Shown piece by piece: positions 54,820-64,000 of a stretch of DNA of 64,000 nt. This stretch comes from Halomonas alkalisoli (GTDB lineage Bacteria; Pseudomonadota; Gammaproteobacteria; Pseudomonadales; Halomonadaceae): NCBI RefSeq assembly GCF_021412585.1, contig NZ_JAKCMI010000012.1, positions 62,001-126,000 on the forward strand, given 5' to 3'. Below the pieces are notes generated by a model that saw nothing but the letters and a program-made list of their open reading frames with translations, was not told the origin of the DNA and searched no databases. A program made the position numbers and the translations under genes. Positions within the stretch are counted from its first letter, which is position 1; each line of letters starts with the position of its first letter.

Positions 54820-55746
54820 TCATTTCGACTGGCTCCCTGCTGGAGCCAGTGGTGGCCGGGAACGGGTATGCCACGCCGACCAGGAATACAGCGCCAGGCT
54901 GGTCCAGATCAACACGAAGGTGGCCAGCTGGACCGGGGAGAGCGGCTCGCGAAACACCAGCAGTGCGATGAAAAACTGAATGGTGGGGTTGAGATACATC
55001 AGAAAGCCGAGCGTCGCCAGGCGCAGCCGTCGCGCGGCACCGGCGAAAGCGAGCAGGGGCAGGGCGGTGATCACCCCGCTGGCTATCAACAGCAGGGTCG
55101 TGCGAGGCGCGTCGAGAAAATGGGATAGCTCGGCCATCGAAAGCCAGGAGAGCGCCATCAGCCCCAGGGGCAGGAGCAGCAGGGTTTCCACGAAGAGGCC
55201 GGAAAGGCCGTCCAAGGGCACCTGCTTGCGCAGCAGGCCGTAGGTGCCGAAGGAGAGCGCAAGGGTCAGGCTGATCCATGGCAGCTCCCCCAGCAGCACC
55301 AGCTGTATCACGATGGCCGTCGCGGCAAGCAGTACGGCCAGGCTCTGCAGCCCCGCCATGCGTTCGCGTAGTACCAGCATGCCGAGCGCGACATTGACCA
55401 GCGGCGTGAGAAAGTAGCCCAGGCTTGCCTGGAAGACCTGGCGGGTCTCCACGGCATAGATATAGAGTCCCCAATTGATCGCAATCAACACGGCGCAGCC
55501 GAGTACTCGACCGAGCCGCCTGGGTTCGGCCAGCGCCTGGCGTATCGGGTGCCAGCGCTTCATCACCGTGACAAGCCCCACCAGGAAGAGACACGACCAG
55601 ATGACGCGGTGAATCAGGACCTCGAAGGCGGGCACACCCTGGAACAGGGCGAAGAACAGCGGAAAACAGCCCCACATCACATAGGCGGTAAGCCCGAAGG
55701 CAACACCCTTGGCGGCTTCAGGGTCGGAGAGGGGCTTGGTGAACAT
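54820..55746 (-). CDS. rarD: RarD-type EamA-family transporter
   Basis: 308 residues from the ATG at 55746, about ten membrane segments in two EamA repeats. RarD hallmarks: YVMWGCFPLFF near the start, EVLIHRVIWS, INWGLYIYAVE, ASLGYFLTPLVNVALG and FLMYLNPTIQFFIA. The transported substrate is unknown (drug/metabolite superfamily; chloramphenicol sensitivity name only). Convergent with the chemoreceptor gene, 20 bases apart. Confidence 0.93.
   Translation of the reverse strand: MFTKPLSDPEAAKGVAFGLTAYVMWGCFPLFFALFQGVPAFEVLIHRVIWSCLFLVGLVTVMKRWHPIRQALAEPRRLGRVLGCAVLIAINWGLYIYAVETRQVFQASLGYFLTPLVNVALGMLVLRERMAGLQSLAVLLAATAIVIQLVLLGELPWISLTLALSFGTYGLLRKQVPLDGLSGLFVETLLLLPLGLMALSWLSMAELSHFLDAPRTTLLLIASGVITALPLLAFAGAARRLRLATLGFLMYLNPTIQFFIALLVFREPLSPVQLATFVLIWTSLALYSWSAWHTRSRPPLAPAGSQSK
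54828..54850. terminator. Stem-loop at the chemoreceptor/rarD junction
   Basis: ACTGGCTCC (54828-54836) and GGAGCCAGT (54842-54850), a 9-bp perfect stem inside the last codons of rarD and 29 bases after the chemoreceptor stop. No T-run. May act on transcripts from both sides. Confidence 0.4.
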
Positions 55747-55878
55747 TCCATCGTCTCTTGGTGAAAGCAATAACTTAGCAGGCTATTTGTCTCTTTTCCA
55801 TGGCGGCGAGCGCTGGCTGACGGCGCAGCCCTGCTGAGTTAGGCTGTGAAGATGGCGATTCACCCAAGGGAAGCCGAG

Positions 55879-56694
55879 ATGACCGATTTGCGTACGACAC
55901 TGGTGCAGTGCGACCTGCGCTGGGAAGACCCGGATGCCAACTGCCGCATGCTGGAAGAGGAATTGGGCGAACTCGATGGTTCGCAGACCGACCTGATCGT
56001 ATTGCCGGAGATGTTCTCCACCGGCTTCACCATGAACTCGCGTGAAATGGCCGAGCCCATGGAGGAGAGCCGCGCCGTGGCCTGGATCCAGCAGCAGGCC
56101 ATCGATCGTGGCTGTGTGGTGACCGGGAGCGTAGCCGTGGTGGAAGGCGAGCACTATTACAATCGTCTCATCTGGGCACGTCCGGATGGCAGCCGCGCCC
56201 ATTACGACAAGCGCCACCTGTTTCGTATGGCCGGCGAGCACGAGCGCTACTCCATGGGCCACGAGCGTGTGATCGTCACGTTGAAGGGCTTTCGCATCCT
56301 GCTGAGCGTCTGTTACGACCTGCGCTTCCCCGTCTGGCTGCGTCAACAACCCGCCGCGAATGAGCATTTCGAATACGATGCCCTGCTCTGCGTGGCCAAC
56401 TGGCCCGCCCCGCGGCGCCATCCCTGGCGCATCCTGCTCCAGGCGCGGGCTATCGAGAACCTCTGCCCGGTGATCGGCGTCAATCGTGTCGGCGAAGATG
56501 CCAATGGCATGGCTTACGCCGGCGACTCGATGCTGGTGGACTTCAAGGGAGAGGCGATGATCGACGAGCCCCGGGACCAGCCCTTCATCAAGACGGGGGT
56601 GCTTTCCCGGGATGCGCTCGATGCCTTCCGCGAGAAATTTCCGGCGTGGCGGGATGCCGATCATTTCAATGTCGCCGATGGGGTGGGTTTCTGA
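55879..56694 (+). CDS. Carbon-nitrogen hydrolase, omega-amidase YafV type
   Basis: Nitrilase-superfamily amidase. The ATG at 55879 (AAGGGAA upstream) gives 271 residues with the catalytic triad Glu44 (LPEMFSTGF), Lys111 (YDKRHLF) and Cys145 (VCYDLRFP). The pattern matches YafV/Nit2-like omega-amidases, which hydrolyse 2-oxoglutaramate or 2-oxosuccinamate. It overlaps rsuA by one base (TGATG). Confidence 0.9.
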   Translation: MTDLRTTLVQCDLRWEDPDANCRMLEEELGELDGSQTDLIVLPEMFSTGFTMNSREMAEPMEESRAVAWIQQQAIDRGCVVTGSVAVVEGEHYYNRLIWARPDGSRAHYDKRHLFRMAGEHERYSMGHERVIVTLKGFRILLSVCYDLRFPVWLRQQPAANEHFEYDALLCVANWPAPRRHPWRILLQARAIENLCPVIGVNRVGEDANGMAYAGDSMLVDFKGEAMIDEPRDQPFIKTGVLSRDALDAFREKFPAWRDADHFNVADGVGF

Positions 56695-57395
56695 TGCGGC
56701 TGGACCGATTTCTTTCCGAGACTACCGACTTGACCCGCAGCCTGGCGAAGAAGGCACTGCACCGGGGCGAGGTCACCGTCAATGGCGAGGTGATCAAGCA
56801 GCCCGCGCTTCAGGTGGGCGAGCAGGACCGGGTGCTCTGGGAGGATGAGCCCCTGGTGCTGGTCGGACTGCGCTATATCATGTTGAACAAGCCGGCTGGC
56901 GTGGAGTGCACCGCCCGGCATGGATTATATCCTCGGGCAATCGACCTGATCGACCTGCCCAAGGCCGATCGCCTGCAGACGGTGGGGCGGCTCGATGTCG
57001 ACACTACCGGCATGGTCCTGCTGACCGACGACGGGCAGTGGTCTCATCGTGTCACGTCGCCCCGCAAGCGCTGTGGCAAGGTCTACCGGGTCACCCTGGC
57101 TGAGCCGCTCGAGGGTGAGGCGCTGGAGCGCGCCGTGGCCTGCTTTGCCGAAGGGCTCCTGCTCGACGGGGAGGAGAAACCGACGCAGCCCGCCGAGCTG
57201 GCCATGCTGACCCCTGTCGACGCCGAGCTGACGCTCTACGAGGGAAAATATCATCAGGTAAAGCGCATGTTCGGCGCTATCGGTAACCGTGTGGAAGCGC
57301 TTCACCGGGCAGCCATCGGGCCGTTGAGCCTCGGCGAGCTGGCGCCAGGTGAGTGGCGGGAGCTGACTGACGTGGAGGTGGCGGCCTTTCTCTGA
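56694..57395 (+). CDS. rsuA: 16S rRNA pseudouridine(516) synthase
   Basis: Makes pseudouridine 516 in 16S rRNA. The ATG overlaps the amidase stop, giving 233 residues (E. coli 231). An N-terminal S4 domain (MRLDRFLSE; GEVTVNGEVIKQP) is followed by the catalytic domain with Asp101 in GRLDVDTTG and TSPRKRCGKVYRV. The full-length match is to RsuA rather than RluB/E/F. It converges on the diguanylate cyclase with 2 bases between stop codons, leaving no room for a terminator. Confidence 0.94.
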   Translation: MRLDRFLSETTDLTRSLAKKALHRGEVTVNGEVIKQPALQVGEQDRVLWEDEPLVLVGLRYIMLNKPAGVECTARHGLYPRAIDLIDLPKADRLQTVGRLDVDTTGMVLLTDDGQWSHRVTSPRKRCGKVYRVTLAEPLEGEALERAVACFAEGLLLDGEEKPTQPAELAMLTPVDAELTLYEGKYHQVKRMFGAIGNRVEALHRAAIGPLSLGELAPGEWRELTDVEVAAFL

Positions 57396-57397
57396 AC

Positions 57398-59140
57398 TCA
57401 GGACGCGGCGTAGGTTTCGAAGCGGTCTCGGCCGCGTTGCTTGGCGCGGTAGAGCGCCTGGTCGGCTAGCCGAATCAATTCCACGGGATCGTCGGTATGA
57501 TCGGGGTAGGTGGCGATACCGCAAGAGAGGCTGACGCGGCCCAGTTCCTTTTCGCCATGCATAAAGCGTTGGTCACGCATCGACACGAGGAACCGTTCGA
57601 TGCGATCCGTCGCCTCGGCGGACGTGGCGCCCGGCATGACGACAACGAACTCCTCACCGCCCAACCGACAGACCGCATCGTCTTCGCGGAAATAGTCACT
57701 GAGTAGTTTTCCCATGGTCATGAGTACGGTATCGCCGGCCTCATGGCCATGGAGATCATTGAAATGCTTGAAATGGTCAATATCGAGCATGACCAGGGTC
57801 ACAGGCTTCCCCCGCCGGGCGATCGCGGCCTCCTGCTGGAACATCTCGTCGAAGTGGCGCCGGTTCTTCAGCCCCGTCAAGGGGTCCTGATAGGAGAAGG
57901 CGAGCAGCTTCTCGACCATCTTCTGGAGCGCCTGGGTACGCTCTTCCACTTGCTGCTCGAGACGCTGATTGAGCCGAACCAGCTCAGTCTGGGTGCGAGA
58001 GTAGTGGCGTATTGAAATCGCCACGAGAGTCAGGCTGAAGGCCAGGGCGCCGGCGCTGACCGGCACGCGGGCCCAGGGCAGCAGCCCGTGAGCCACGGCC
58101 ATGTCGATCAGCAGGAGCAGCCCGAACAGCGCATAGGTGGCGACGATCCATCGCTGCTCGCCATTGAGCGCGCTCACTCGCAGCGCAAGGATGATGAACA
58201 GGGATGGCAGGGTGATGGCCAGCAGGACATCGTAAACGGGAAAGGTGCTGGAAAGATTGACGGCCCCACTCATGGCTAGCGTCAACGCTGCCACGAGGTA
58301 GGCGAGATGGAGTTGCCATAATAGACGGATCCAGCGTGAGTGCCGTGAATCGAACCAGTGCTCGAGCAGCAGTCCTATACCGATCGGTAACGCATAATAG
58401 CCAGCGGCTGCCAGGTAGTCCCACAACAGCGGCAGGTTCAGCAGCAGCTGGCTGGCCTGGGTCTCGGCAAGAATCATGATGCCGGAGGCGAAAGAGAAGA
58501 GGCCGATACCGGCAAAGCTGCGTCGCCTGGAGTGGATCAAGGCAAAGACGCCGGCCAGCAAGGCAAGAAGCAGGGAGAAGGCACTGATCACCAGATCGAC
58601 GGCTGAATTCGTGAGTATGAATTGCCAGAGGTCGGGGCGGTCCATGAGCTTCACCTCGCCCCACAGGCCGATATCGGTATAGTTGGAGAAGATCCGGAAA
58701 TAGAGCGGCTTGTTGGCGAAATCCTCCGGCAGGCTGATCATATGCCAAGGCCAACCTTCGAAGCGCCCCTTGCCCTGTTCATCGAAATGACCGTACTGGT
58801 AGATCAATTCCGATTCCAGGTAGACCTGTACGATCAGATCGACACTGTAGATATAAAGCACGGGATCACGCCATTCGCCCGAAGGCAGGGTGATGCGGAA
58901 CCAGGCATTACTTTCGCCATCTCGGCCCGGCGGATTGGAAGGGAAGTCGATCGCCTGCCACGCCTCCGTGGCTTCTTCCTGGGTCCACGTGGGCGTGCCA
59001 TCGGCTTGCAGCGGCGAATCCCCCCAGCGGTACTCCCAACCCGCATCGAGATCCAGCGGCGCCGTGGAGGCGAGAAGAAGCTGTGGTGTGATAGCAAGCA
59101 GCAGCGCCCAGAGCAGGGAAAGGGAGAGTCTCATAGGCAT
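57398..59140 (-). CDS. Membrane diguanylate cyclase with 7TMR-DISM sensor
   Basis: Makes cyclic di-GMP. From the ATG at 59140, 580 residues: signal sequence, periplasmic beta-rich 7TMR-DISM extracellular domain (about 25-170), seven membrane segments (about 185-385), a coiled coil (about 385-415), then a GGDEF domain with intact GGEEF (494-498). An inhibitory RxxD site (REDD) lies five residues before it, so product inhibition is expected. GTG 59143 and ATG 59134 are alternative starts; none has a clear ribosome site. The sensed ligand is unknown. Confidence 0.92.
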   Translation of the reverse strand: MPMRLSLSLLWALLLAITPQLLLASTAPLDLDAGWEYRWGDSPLQADGTPTWTQEEATEAWQAIDFPSNPPGRDGESNAWFRITLPSGEWRDPVLYIYSVDLIVQVYLESELIYQYGHFDEQGKGRFEGWPWHMISLPEDFANKPLYFRIFSNYTDIGLWGEVKLMDRPDLWQFILTNSAVDLVISAFSLLLALLAGVFALIHSRRRSFAGIGLFSFASGIMILAETQASQLLLNLPLLWDYLAAAGYYALPIGIGLLLEHWFDSRHSRWIRLLWQLHLAYLVAALTLAMSGAVNLSSTFPVYDVLLAITLPSLFIILALRVSALNGEQRWIVATYALFGLLLLIDMAVAHGLLPWARVPVSAGALAFSLTLVAISIRHYSRTQTELVRLNQRLEQQVEERTQALQKMVEKLLAFSYQDPLTGLKNRRHFDEMFQQEAAIARRGKPVTLVMLDIDHFKHFNDLHGHEAGDTVLMTMGKLLSDYFREDDAVCRLGGEEFVVVMPGATSAEATDRIERFLVSMRDQRFMHGEKELGRVSLSCGIATYPDHTDDPVELIRLADQALYRAKQRGRDRFETYAAS

Positions 59141-59318
59141 CACTTGGGGCAGGAAGGCAGGCCACAGTATAGAGCAACAATTCGTCGAAACCGCCTTCGT
59201 TGTTCACAAGGTGGTACGTAATTATCAACGCTGGATTGGACGGGCCATGCTATTTATACCGTTATCTTCCTGTCAGCCGCCTCCTGGCCCTGACCTCGCA
59301 AAGCGCTCATGCGTACAG

Positions 59319-59334
59319 GACGGTAAGCACCGTC
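59319..59334 (-). terminator. Short hairpin after yejF
   Basis: GACGGT-GCTT-ACCGTC on the minus strand, directly abutting the yejF stop codon. A 6-bp stem without a T-run; weak. The rest of the 194-base gap to the cyclase gene shows nothing else I can name. Confidence 0.35.
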
Positions 59335-60933
59335 TCAGGCGTCAGGACGAAGTCCCGCCGCCTTGACCAGCGCCCGCGTGTAGTCGCTGGTGGGGTTCTC
59401 GAGTACATCCTGGCAGTTGCCTTCCTCAATCAGCTCACCGTCCTTCAGCACCATCACCCGGTGGGCCATGGCACGCACGACAGCAAGGTCATGGCTGATG
59501 AAGAGGTAGCTCAATTCCCTGCGAGTCTGCAGGTCGCGAAGCAGTTCCACGAGTTGCTTCTGTACGGTTCGATCAAGCGCCGAAGTCGGCTCGTCGAGTA
59601 TCACCAGGTCGGGTTCGAGAATGAGCGCCCGAGCCACGGCGATGCGCTGGCGCTGGCCTCCCGAAAACTCATGGGGGTAGCGTGCGGCACAATCGGCGGG
59701 TAGGCCGACCTCGTGGAGCGTGGCTTGAACCCGTTGCAGGACCTCGCTGTCCGTAAGCTTGGGATAGTGGAAGCGCAGTCCCTCACTGACGATTTCCGAG
59801 ACTGGCAGGCGTGGGGATAGCGAGCCATAGGGGTCCTGGAAGACGACCTGGAAGCGGCGTCGACGCTTGCGCAGGGCGTTACCGCTCAAGCGGTCGAGAC
59901 GTTCGCCGCCGAAGTCGATCTCGCCGTCACAGGGCGTGAGTCGCAGTAGCGCCATGGCCAGGGTGGTCTTGCCGGAGCCTGATTCACCGACGATGCCCAG
60001 GGTCTCGCCGGGGGCGATGTGCAGGTCCACCGGCTTGACCGCCACGAAGGCTGGCGGACGCTTGGCGAACAGCCGCCTTGGTCGCTGGAAACTGACCGTC
60101 ACACCGCGTGCGCTGATCAGCGGGGCGCCGGCCGGCACCGGCGAGGGGTGCCCGGCGGGTTCGGCATCCAGCAGGGTGCGGGTATAGTCGCTACGAGGTG
60201 AGTGGAAGACCTCGGAAACCGGACCGGTCTCCTGCTCCCGGCCGTTGTAGAGCACGCAGACCCGGTCGGCATGCCGACGAACCAGGTTGAGGTCATGGGT
60301 GATGAAGAGCATGCCCATGCCGTGGCGATCGCGCAGCTCGGCGAGCAGGGCGAGAATCTCCTGCTGAACGGTGACGTCGAGCGCGGTGGTGGGCTCGTCG
60401 GCGATCAGCAGTTCGGGGTCGTTGGCAATGGCCATGGCGATCATCACCCGCTGTCGCTGGCCGCCGGAGAGCTGGTGTGGCCAGGCGTCCAGCAGCTCAT
60501 CGGGGCGTGGCAGTTTCACCTGCTCCAGCAGCTTGCGCGTGCGTTCGCGTGCCGCCCGGCCGGATAGTCCCTGATGCAGCCGCAGTGTCTCCCCGATCTG
60601 CTTGGCTACGGTGTGCAGCGGGTTGAGCGACGTCATCGGTTCCTGAAAGATGAAACCGACACGCCCACCACGAAGCCCCTGCCAGTCGCGCTTCCTGAGG
60701 CGGGTCAGGTCAGTTTCGCCCAGCCAGCGGCCACCCTCCACCTGAGCATTGTCGGGTAGCAGGTTCATGGCGCCCAGCGCCGATACCGACTTGCCGGAAC
60801 CGGATTCGCCCACCAGGGCGAGAGTTTCGCCACGCCGCACCTCGAGGGACAGCTCCTGCAATACCGGAACGCCGTTGAACGCGATGGTCAGCTTGTCGAA
60901 ACGCAGCAAGTCTCGTGAATGCGATTCAGGCAT
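59335..60933 (-). CDS. yejF: Peptide ABC importer, double ATPase (YejF)
   Basis: 532 residues from the ATG at 60933 (E. coli YejF 529) with two ABC domains: Walker A GESGSGKS in each, LSGGQRQRV and FSGGQRQRI signatures, LLIADEPTTALD and LVILDEPTSALD. It powers the importer for peptides, including microcin C in E. coli. The start lies 8 bases inside the end of yejE. Last gene of yejABEF. Confidence 0.95.
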   Translation of the reverse strand: MPESHSRDLLRFDKLTIAFNGVPVLQELSLEVRRGETLALVGESGSGKSVSALGAMNLLPDNAQVEGGRWLGETDLTRLRKRDWQGLRGGRVGFIFQEPMTSLNPLHTVAKQIGETLRLHQGLSGRAARERTRKLLEQVKLPRPDELLDAWPHQLSGGQRQRVMIAMAIANDPELLIADEPTTALDVTVQQEILALLAELRDRHGMGMLFITHDLNLVRRHADRVCVLYNGREQETGPVSEVFHSPRSDYTRTLLDAEPAGHPSPVPAGAPLISARGVTVSFQRPRRLFAKRPPAFVAVKPVDLHIAPGETLGIVGESGSGKTTLAMALLRLTPCDGEIDFGGERLDRLSGNALRKRRRRFQVVFQDPYGSLSPRLPVSEIVSEGLRFHYPKLTDSEVLQRVQATLHEVGLPADCAARYPHEFSGGQRQRIAVARALILEPDLVILDEPTSALDRTVQKQLVELLRDLQTRRELSYLFISHDLAVVRAMAHRVMVLKDGELIEEGNCQDVLENPTSDYTRALVKAAGLRPDA

Positions 60934-62011
60934 TGGGCTGAGTCCTGGTCTGGGGAGTGGCACTCGGGGCGTGTTGGATATGGCGCGGATCGAAGGCATC
61001 GCGCAGCCCCTCGCCGATGAAGACGAGCAGCGACAGCATCAGCGACAGGCTGACGAAGGCGGTGATCCCAAGCCATGGGGCGTGCAGGTTGTTCTTGCCC
61101 TGGGCCACCAGCTCACCCAGCGATGGTGAGCCGGGCGGCAGGCCGAAGCCGAGGAAATCCAGGGCGGTCAATGTGGTGATGGCACCGGTGAACAGGAAGG
61201 GAATGAAGGTCAGTGTCGCCACCATGGCGTTGGGGAGGACGTGACGCCACATGATCAGGCGCGAGGGCAGGCCCATGGCCTTGGCGGCACGCACATACTC
61301 CAGGTTGCGTGCCCGCAGGAACTCGGCGCGTACCACGTCCACCAGTCCCAGCCAGGAGAACAGCAGCATGATGCCCAGCAGCCACCAGAAGCCGGGCTGC
61401 ACCAGGCTGGCCAGGATGATCAGGAGAAACAGTACCGGCAGTCCCGACCAGATCTCTGTCAGCCGTTGGCCGACCAGGTCGGTCTTGCCGCCAAAGTAGC
61501 CCTGTATGCCACCGATGAGCACGCCCATCACCAGGGAGCCGGCAGTCAGCACCAGGGCGAAGAACACCGACAAGCGGAAACCATAGATGACCCGGGCCAG
61601 GACATCGCGTCCCTGGTCATCGGTGCCCAGCCAATGCCGCCTGTCGGGGGGCGATGGCGAAGGACGCATCATCTGCATGTCCAGGGTCTGGTAGGAGAAC
61701 GGGATCGGTGGCCAGAGAGCCCAGCCGTGATCCTCGATCTGCGCCTGTATGAACGGGTCGTGGTAGTCGGTGCGTGTCGGCAGGAAGCCGCCGAACTCGG
61801 TTTCGGGGTAATCCACCAGCAGGGGGGCATACCACTGCCCATCGAACTGCATCACGATGGGCTTGTCGTTGGCGATCAGCTCGGCGAGGAGGCTGAGGCC
61901 AAACAGTACCAGGAAGATCAGCAGCGATACCCGCGCCCGGCGGTTCTGGCGGAAGACGCTGATGCGTCGCCGGGCGATGGGGGAGAGCTTGGAGGTGAAC
62001 GCAAGGGTCAT
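60926..62011 (-). CDS. yejE: Peptide ABC importer permease (YejE)
   Basis: 361 residues from the ATG at 62011 (E. coli 341). One N-terminal membrane segment, a periplasmic loop with the YejE-type segments DYPETEFGGFLPTRTDYHDPFI and WLGTDDQGRDVLARVIYG, then the permease core ending LRDAFDPR. It starts 4 bases after yejB. The C-terminal 20 residues are a polar tail. Confidence 0.95.
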   Translation of the reverse strand: MTLAFTSKLSPIARRRISVFRQNRRARVSLLIFLVLFGLSLLAELIANDKPIVMQFDGQWYAPLLVDYPETEFGGFLPTRTDYHDPFIQAQIEDHGWALWPPIPFSYQTLDMQMMRPSPSPPDRRHWLGTDDQGRDVLARVIYGFRLSVFFALVLTAGSLVMGVLIGGIQGYFGGKTDLVGQRLTEIWSGLPVLFLLIILASLVQPGFWWLLGIMLLFSWLGLVDVVRAEFLRARNLEYVRAAKAMGLPSRLIMWRHVLPNAMVATLTFIPFLFTGAITTLTALDFLGFGLPPGSPSLGELVAQGKNNLHAPWLGITAFVSLSLMLSLLVFIGEGLRDAFDPRHIQHAPSATPQTRTQPNA

Positions 62012-62015
62012 TGGC

Positions 62016-63089
62016 TCAGGACTCCCGGGTCTCGAAATCGATACGTGGATCCACCCAGACATAGGTGAGGTCGGAAATCAGCTTGAGGATCAGCCCGATC
62101 AGGGTATAGAGGAACAGCGTGCCGAAGATCACCGGATAGTCGCGCTGCATTACCGCTTCGAACCCCAGGAGCCCCAGCCCCTCCAGTGAGAAGATCACCT
62201 CGATCAACAGCGAGCCCGTAAAGAAGATCGTGATCAGCGCGCCGGGCATGCCGGCGATGATGATCAGCATGGCGTTGCGGAACACGTGGCCATAGAGTGT
62301 CCGACGGTCACTGGCGCCCTTGGCTCGGGCGGTGAGCACGTACTGCTTGTGGATCTCGTCGAGGAAGCTGTTCTTGGTCAGCATGGTCAGGGTGGCGAAG
62401 CTGCCAACGGTCATGGCCACCACCGGCAGGGTAATGTGCCAGAAGTAATCCTTGATCTTGCCCCAGGTGGAGAGCTCGTGAAAATCCGGCGAGGTGAGGC
62501 CGCGAAGGGGGAACAGGTCCCAGTAGCTGCCCCCTGCAAACAGCACGATGAGCAGGATGGCGAACAGAAAGCCGGGGATGGCGTAACCCACGATTACCAG
62601 CCCCGAGGTCCAGACGTCGAACCGTGATCCATGATGCAGCGCTTTGCGGATACCCAGCGGAATCGATATCAGGTAGACCAGCAGCGTGGTCCAGAGGCCG
62701 AGGGATATCGACACCGGCAATCGCTCGATCATCAGTTCGACGACCGGCCGGTCACGGAAGAAGCTATTGCCGAAGTCAAAGGTGGCATAGTCGCGCATCA
62801 TCCCCAGGAAGCGGATATGGGCGGGCTTGTCGAAACCGAACTGCTGCTCGAGTTGTTCGATGAAGCGTGGGTCCACGCCGCGAGCACCGCGTGATTCGTC
62901 CCGTACCACGACGTCGCCGCCGCCGGCATCGAGGCGGGTGCTGGACATGGCGTCGATACCCTCGAAGCGCGCCATCATCTGGTCGATGGGCCCGCCCGGG
63001 GCGGCCTGCACGATGATGAAATTGAGCAGCATGATCCCGATCAGGGTCGGGATCATAAGCAGCAGTCGGCGCAGGATGTAGCGGCTCAC
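62016..63089 (-). CDS. yejB: Peptide ABC importer permease (YejB)
   Basis: 357 residues (E. coli 364), GTG start with AAGGA upstream. The N-terminal [24 protein letters not shown] is typical of DppB/YejB permeases. A periplasmic insertion ([19 protein letters not shown]) is seen in YejB, and the EAA-type loop is [15 protein letters not shown]. It follows yejA by 50 bases. Confidence 0.95.
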   Translation of the reverse strand: MSRYILRRLLLMIPTLIGIMLLNFIIVQAAPGGPIDQMMARFEGIDAMSSTRLDAGGGDVVVRDESRGARGVDPRFIEQLEQQFGFDKPAHIRFLGMMRDYATFDFGNSFFRDRPVVELMIERLPVSISLGLWTTLLVYLISIPLGIRKALHHGSRFDVWTSGLVIVGYAIPGFLFAILLIVLFAGGSYWDLFPLRGLTSPDFHELSTWGKIKDYFWHITLPVVAMTVGSFATLTMLTKNSFLDEIHKQYVLTARAKGASDRRTLYGHVFRNAMLIIIAGMPGALITIFFTGSLLIEVIFSLEGLGLLGFEAVMQRDYPVIFGTLFLYTLIGLILKLISDLTYVWVDPRIDFETRES

Positions 63090-63139
63090 GATGGGGTCGT
63101 CCTTATGAAAGCAGCAGTGGCTGTGGGTACCCGCACGGC

Positions 63140-64000
63140 TTATCGACGGCGAAGACGACGGTTGATTTCGTCTTCCCGTTCACTGTCGACCCACCAGGCC
63201 GAGAGGTCGAAGCCGTACTTGGGGAAGGGCTCGGGGTAGCCGAACTTGTCCCAGACGGCAATTCGCGTCTCGCCGGAATGGTAGTGGGGGATGGTGATGA
63301 AGTTCCACAGCAGCACCCGGTCCAGGGCACGGGCGGCGGTGTTGAGTTCGCTCCGGCTGTCGGCCCGTATCAGACGCTCCACCAGCTCGTCGACCACGGG
63401 GCTCTGCAACCCCATCAGGTTGCGGCTCTGAGGGCTTTCGGCGAAGTCGCTGGTCCAGAATTCGCGCTGTTCGTTGCCGGGGTTGTTGGACTGGGGAAAC
63501 TGCCCGGTGATGATCTCGAAGTCGAAGCTTCTCAGGCGGTTGAGGTACTGGTTGATATCGACGATACGCAGGCTGCCCTGTATGCCGAGGCGTGACATGT
63601 TGCGCAGCATGGGCTGCACGACCCGCTCCAGGCCACTGTCGAACAGCATGACCTCGACGGACAGCGGACGGCCGCTATCGCCATTCACCAGGACTCCATC
63701 CCGAAATTCGTAGCCCGCCTCCAGCAGCAGCTCGTAGGCCAGGCGCAGGCGTTCACGTAGCTCGGTCGGGTGGTCGATGGGCAGTTCGCTGCCGAAGACC
63801 CGCTCGGGCAAGTCGTCACGATGCGGCTCGAGCAGGGCGAGTTCCGGCTCGCTCGGCAGGCCCTCGGCGGCCATCTCGGAGTTCTGGAAGTAGCTCTCTG
63901 TCCGGCTGTAGGAGTCGTAGAAGAGGTTGGCATTGAGCCAGGGGAAGTCGAAGGTGAGATTGAGCGCCTCGCGTACGCGAACGTCCTGGAATTTTTCCTC
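63140..64000 (-). CDS. yejA: Peptide ABC importer binding protein YejA (C-terminal part)
   Basis: The last 286 residues of an SBP_bac_5-type oligopeptide-binding protein; E. coli YejA has about 604, so roughly half lies beyond the right edge. The frame is open to the last base. Matching segments: [26 protein letters not shown] and [12 protein letters not shown], both YejA-like. The signal peptide is outside the window. Confidence 0.93.
   Translation of the reverse strand, partial: EEKFQDVRVREALNLTFDFPWLNANLFYDSYSRTESYFQNSEMAAEGLPSEPELALLEPHRDDLPERVFGSELPIDHPTELRERLRLAYELLLEAGYEFRDGVLVNGDSGRPLSVEVMLFDSGLERVVQPMLRNMSRLGIQGSLRIVDINQYLNRLRSFDFEIITGQFPQSNNPGNEQREFWTSDFAESPQSRNLMGLQSPVVDELVERLIRADSRSELNTAARALDRVLLWNFITIPHYHSGETRIAVWDKFGYPEPFPKYGFDLSAWWVDSEREDEINRRLRRR

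Noticed and set aside
1..64000. tRNA genes, rRNA, CRISPR arrays, insertion sequences or prophage
   Set aside because: I read the intergenic stretches for cloverleaf ends, regular spaced repeats, transposase motifs and phage genes and found none. Very short or unusual RNA genes could be missed without a covariance search.

Overview
The window looks like chromosomal DNA from a GC-rich, moderately halophilic gammaproteobacterium, most likely of the Halomonas group (Halomonadaceae). This is inferred from gene order (clpX-lon-hupB-ppiD), from the style of the proteins, and from the many TRAP and compatible-solute-type transporters. No database search was possible, so the genus is a judgement. I found no rRNA, tRNA, CRISPR array, insertion sequence or prophage, and no gap between genes is longer than about 300 bases.

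Layout. 1-5.7 kb: protein quality control, with the 3' half of clpX, then lon, hupB and ppiD. 5.9-6.9 kb: a COG0523 (CobW-type) metal GTPase behind a Zur-like palindrome. 6.9-11.6 kb: housekeeping genes lpxH and ppiB (minus strand), glnS and cysS (plus strand). 11.6-16.5 kb: a DUF1853 gene and, divergent from it, an OsmF-YehYXW-type quaternary amine ABC importer. 16.7-22.5 kb: a branched-chain 2-oxoacid dehydrogenase operon (E1alpha, E1beta, an E2 with two lipoyl domains, no E3), followed by a Hanks-type protein kinase with an unrecognised C-terminal domain. 22.5-26.9 kb: a minus-strand unit with a VOC protein, a LysR regulator and a DctPQM TRAP transporter. 27.1-30.7 kb: 5-oxoprolinase genes pxpABC, an orphan ribbon-helix-helix protein and a CsiR-like GntR regulator. 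30.8-34.3 kb: an MCE/Mla-type lipid ABC transporter.

34.5-49.6 kb is a large acyl-CoA catabolic cluster. It has an IclR regulator, a 3-oxoadipyl-CoA-type thiolase, a 3-hydroxyacyl-CoA dehydrogenase, a DcaA-like acyl-CoA dehydrogenase, an acyl-CoA ligase, an unknown membrane protein, a PimC/PimD-like heteromeric acyl-CoA dehydrogenase pair, an enoyl-CoA hydratase carrying the remains of a dehydrogenase half, and a TAXI-type TRAP transporter. The content fits uptake, CoA activation and beta-oxidation of a carboxylic or dicarboxylic acid. Three promoter regions in this cluster carry four copies of one IclR-type palindrome (pattern TTyyGC-N3-GCGrAA), so the cluster is probably one regulon. It is the most coherent candidate for a little-described system here.

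49.9-64 kb: a SulP anion transporter divergent from metY; a chemoreceptor with its sensor domain at the C-terminus; rarD; a YafV-type amidase overlapping rsuA; a 7TMR-DISM diguanylate cyclase; and a YejABEF-type peptide ABC importer whose yejA runs off the right edge.
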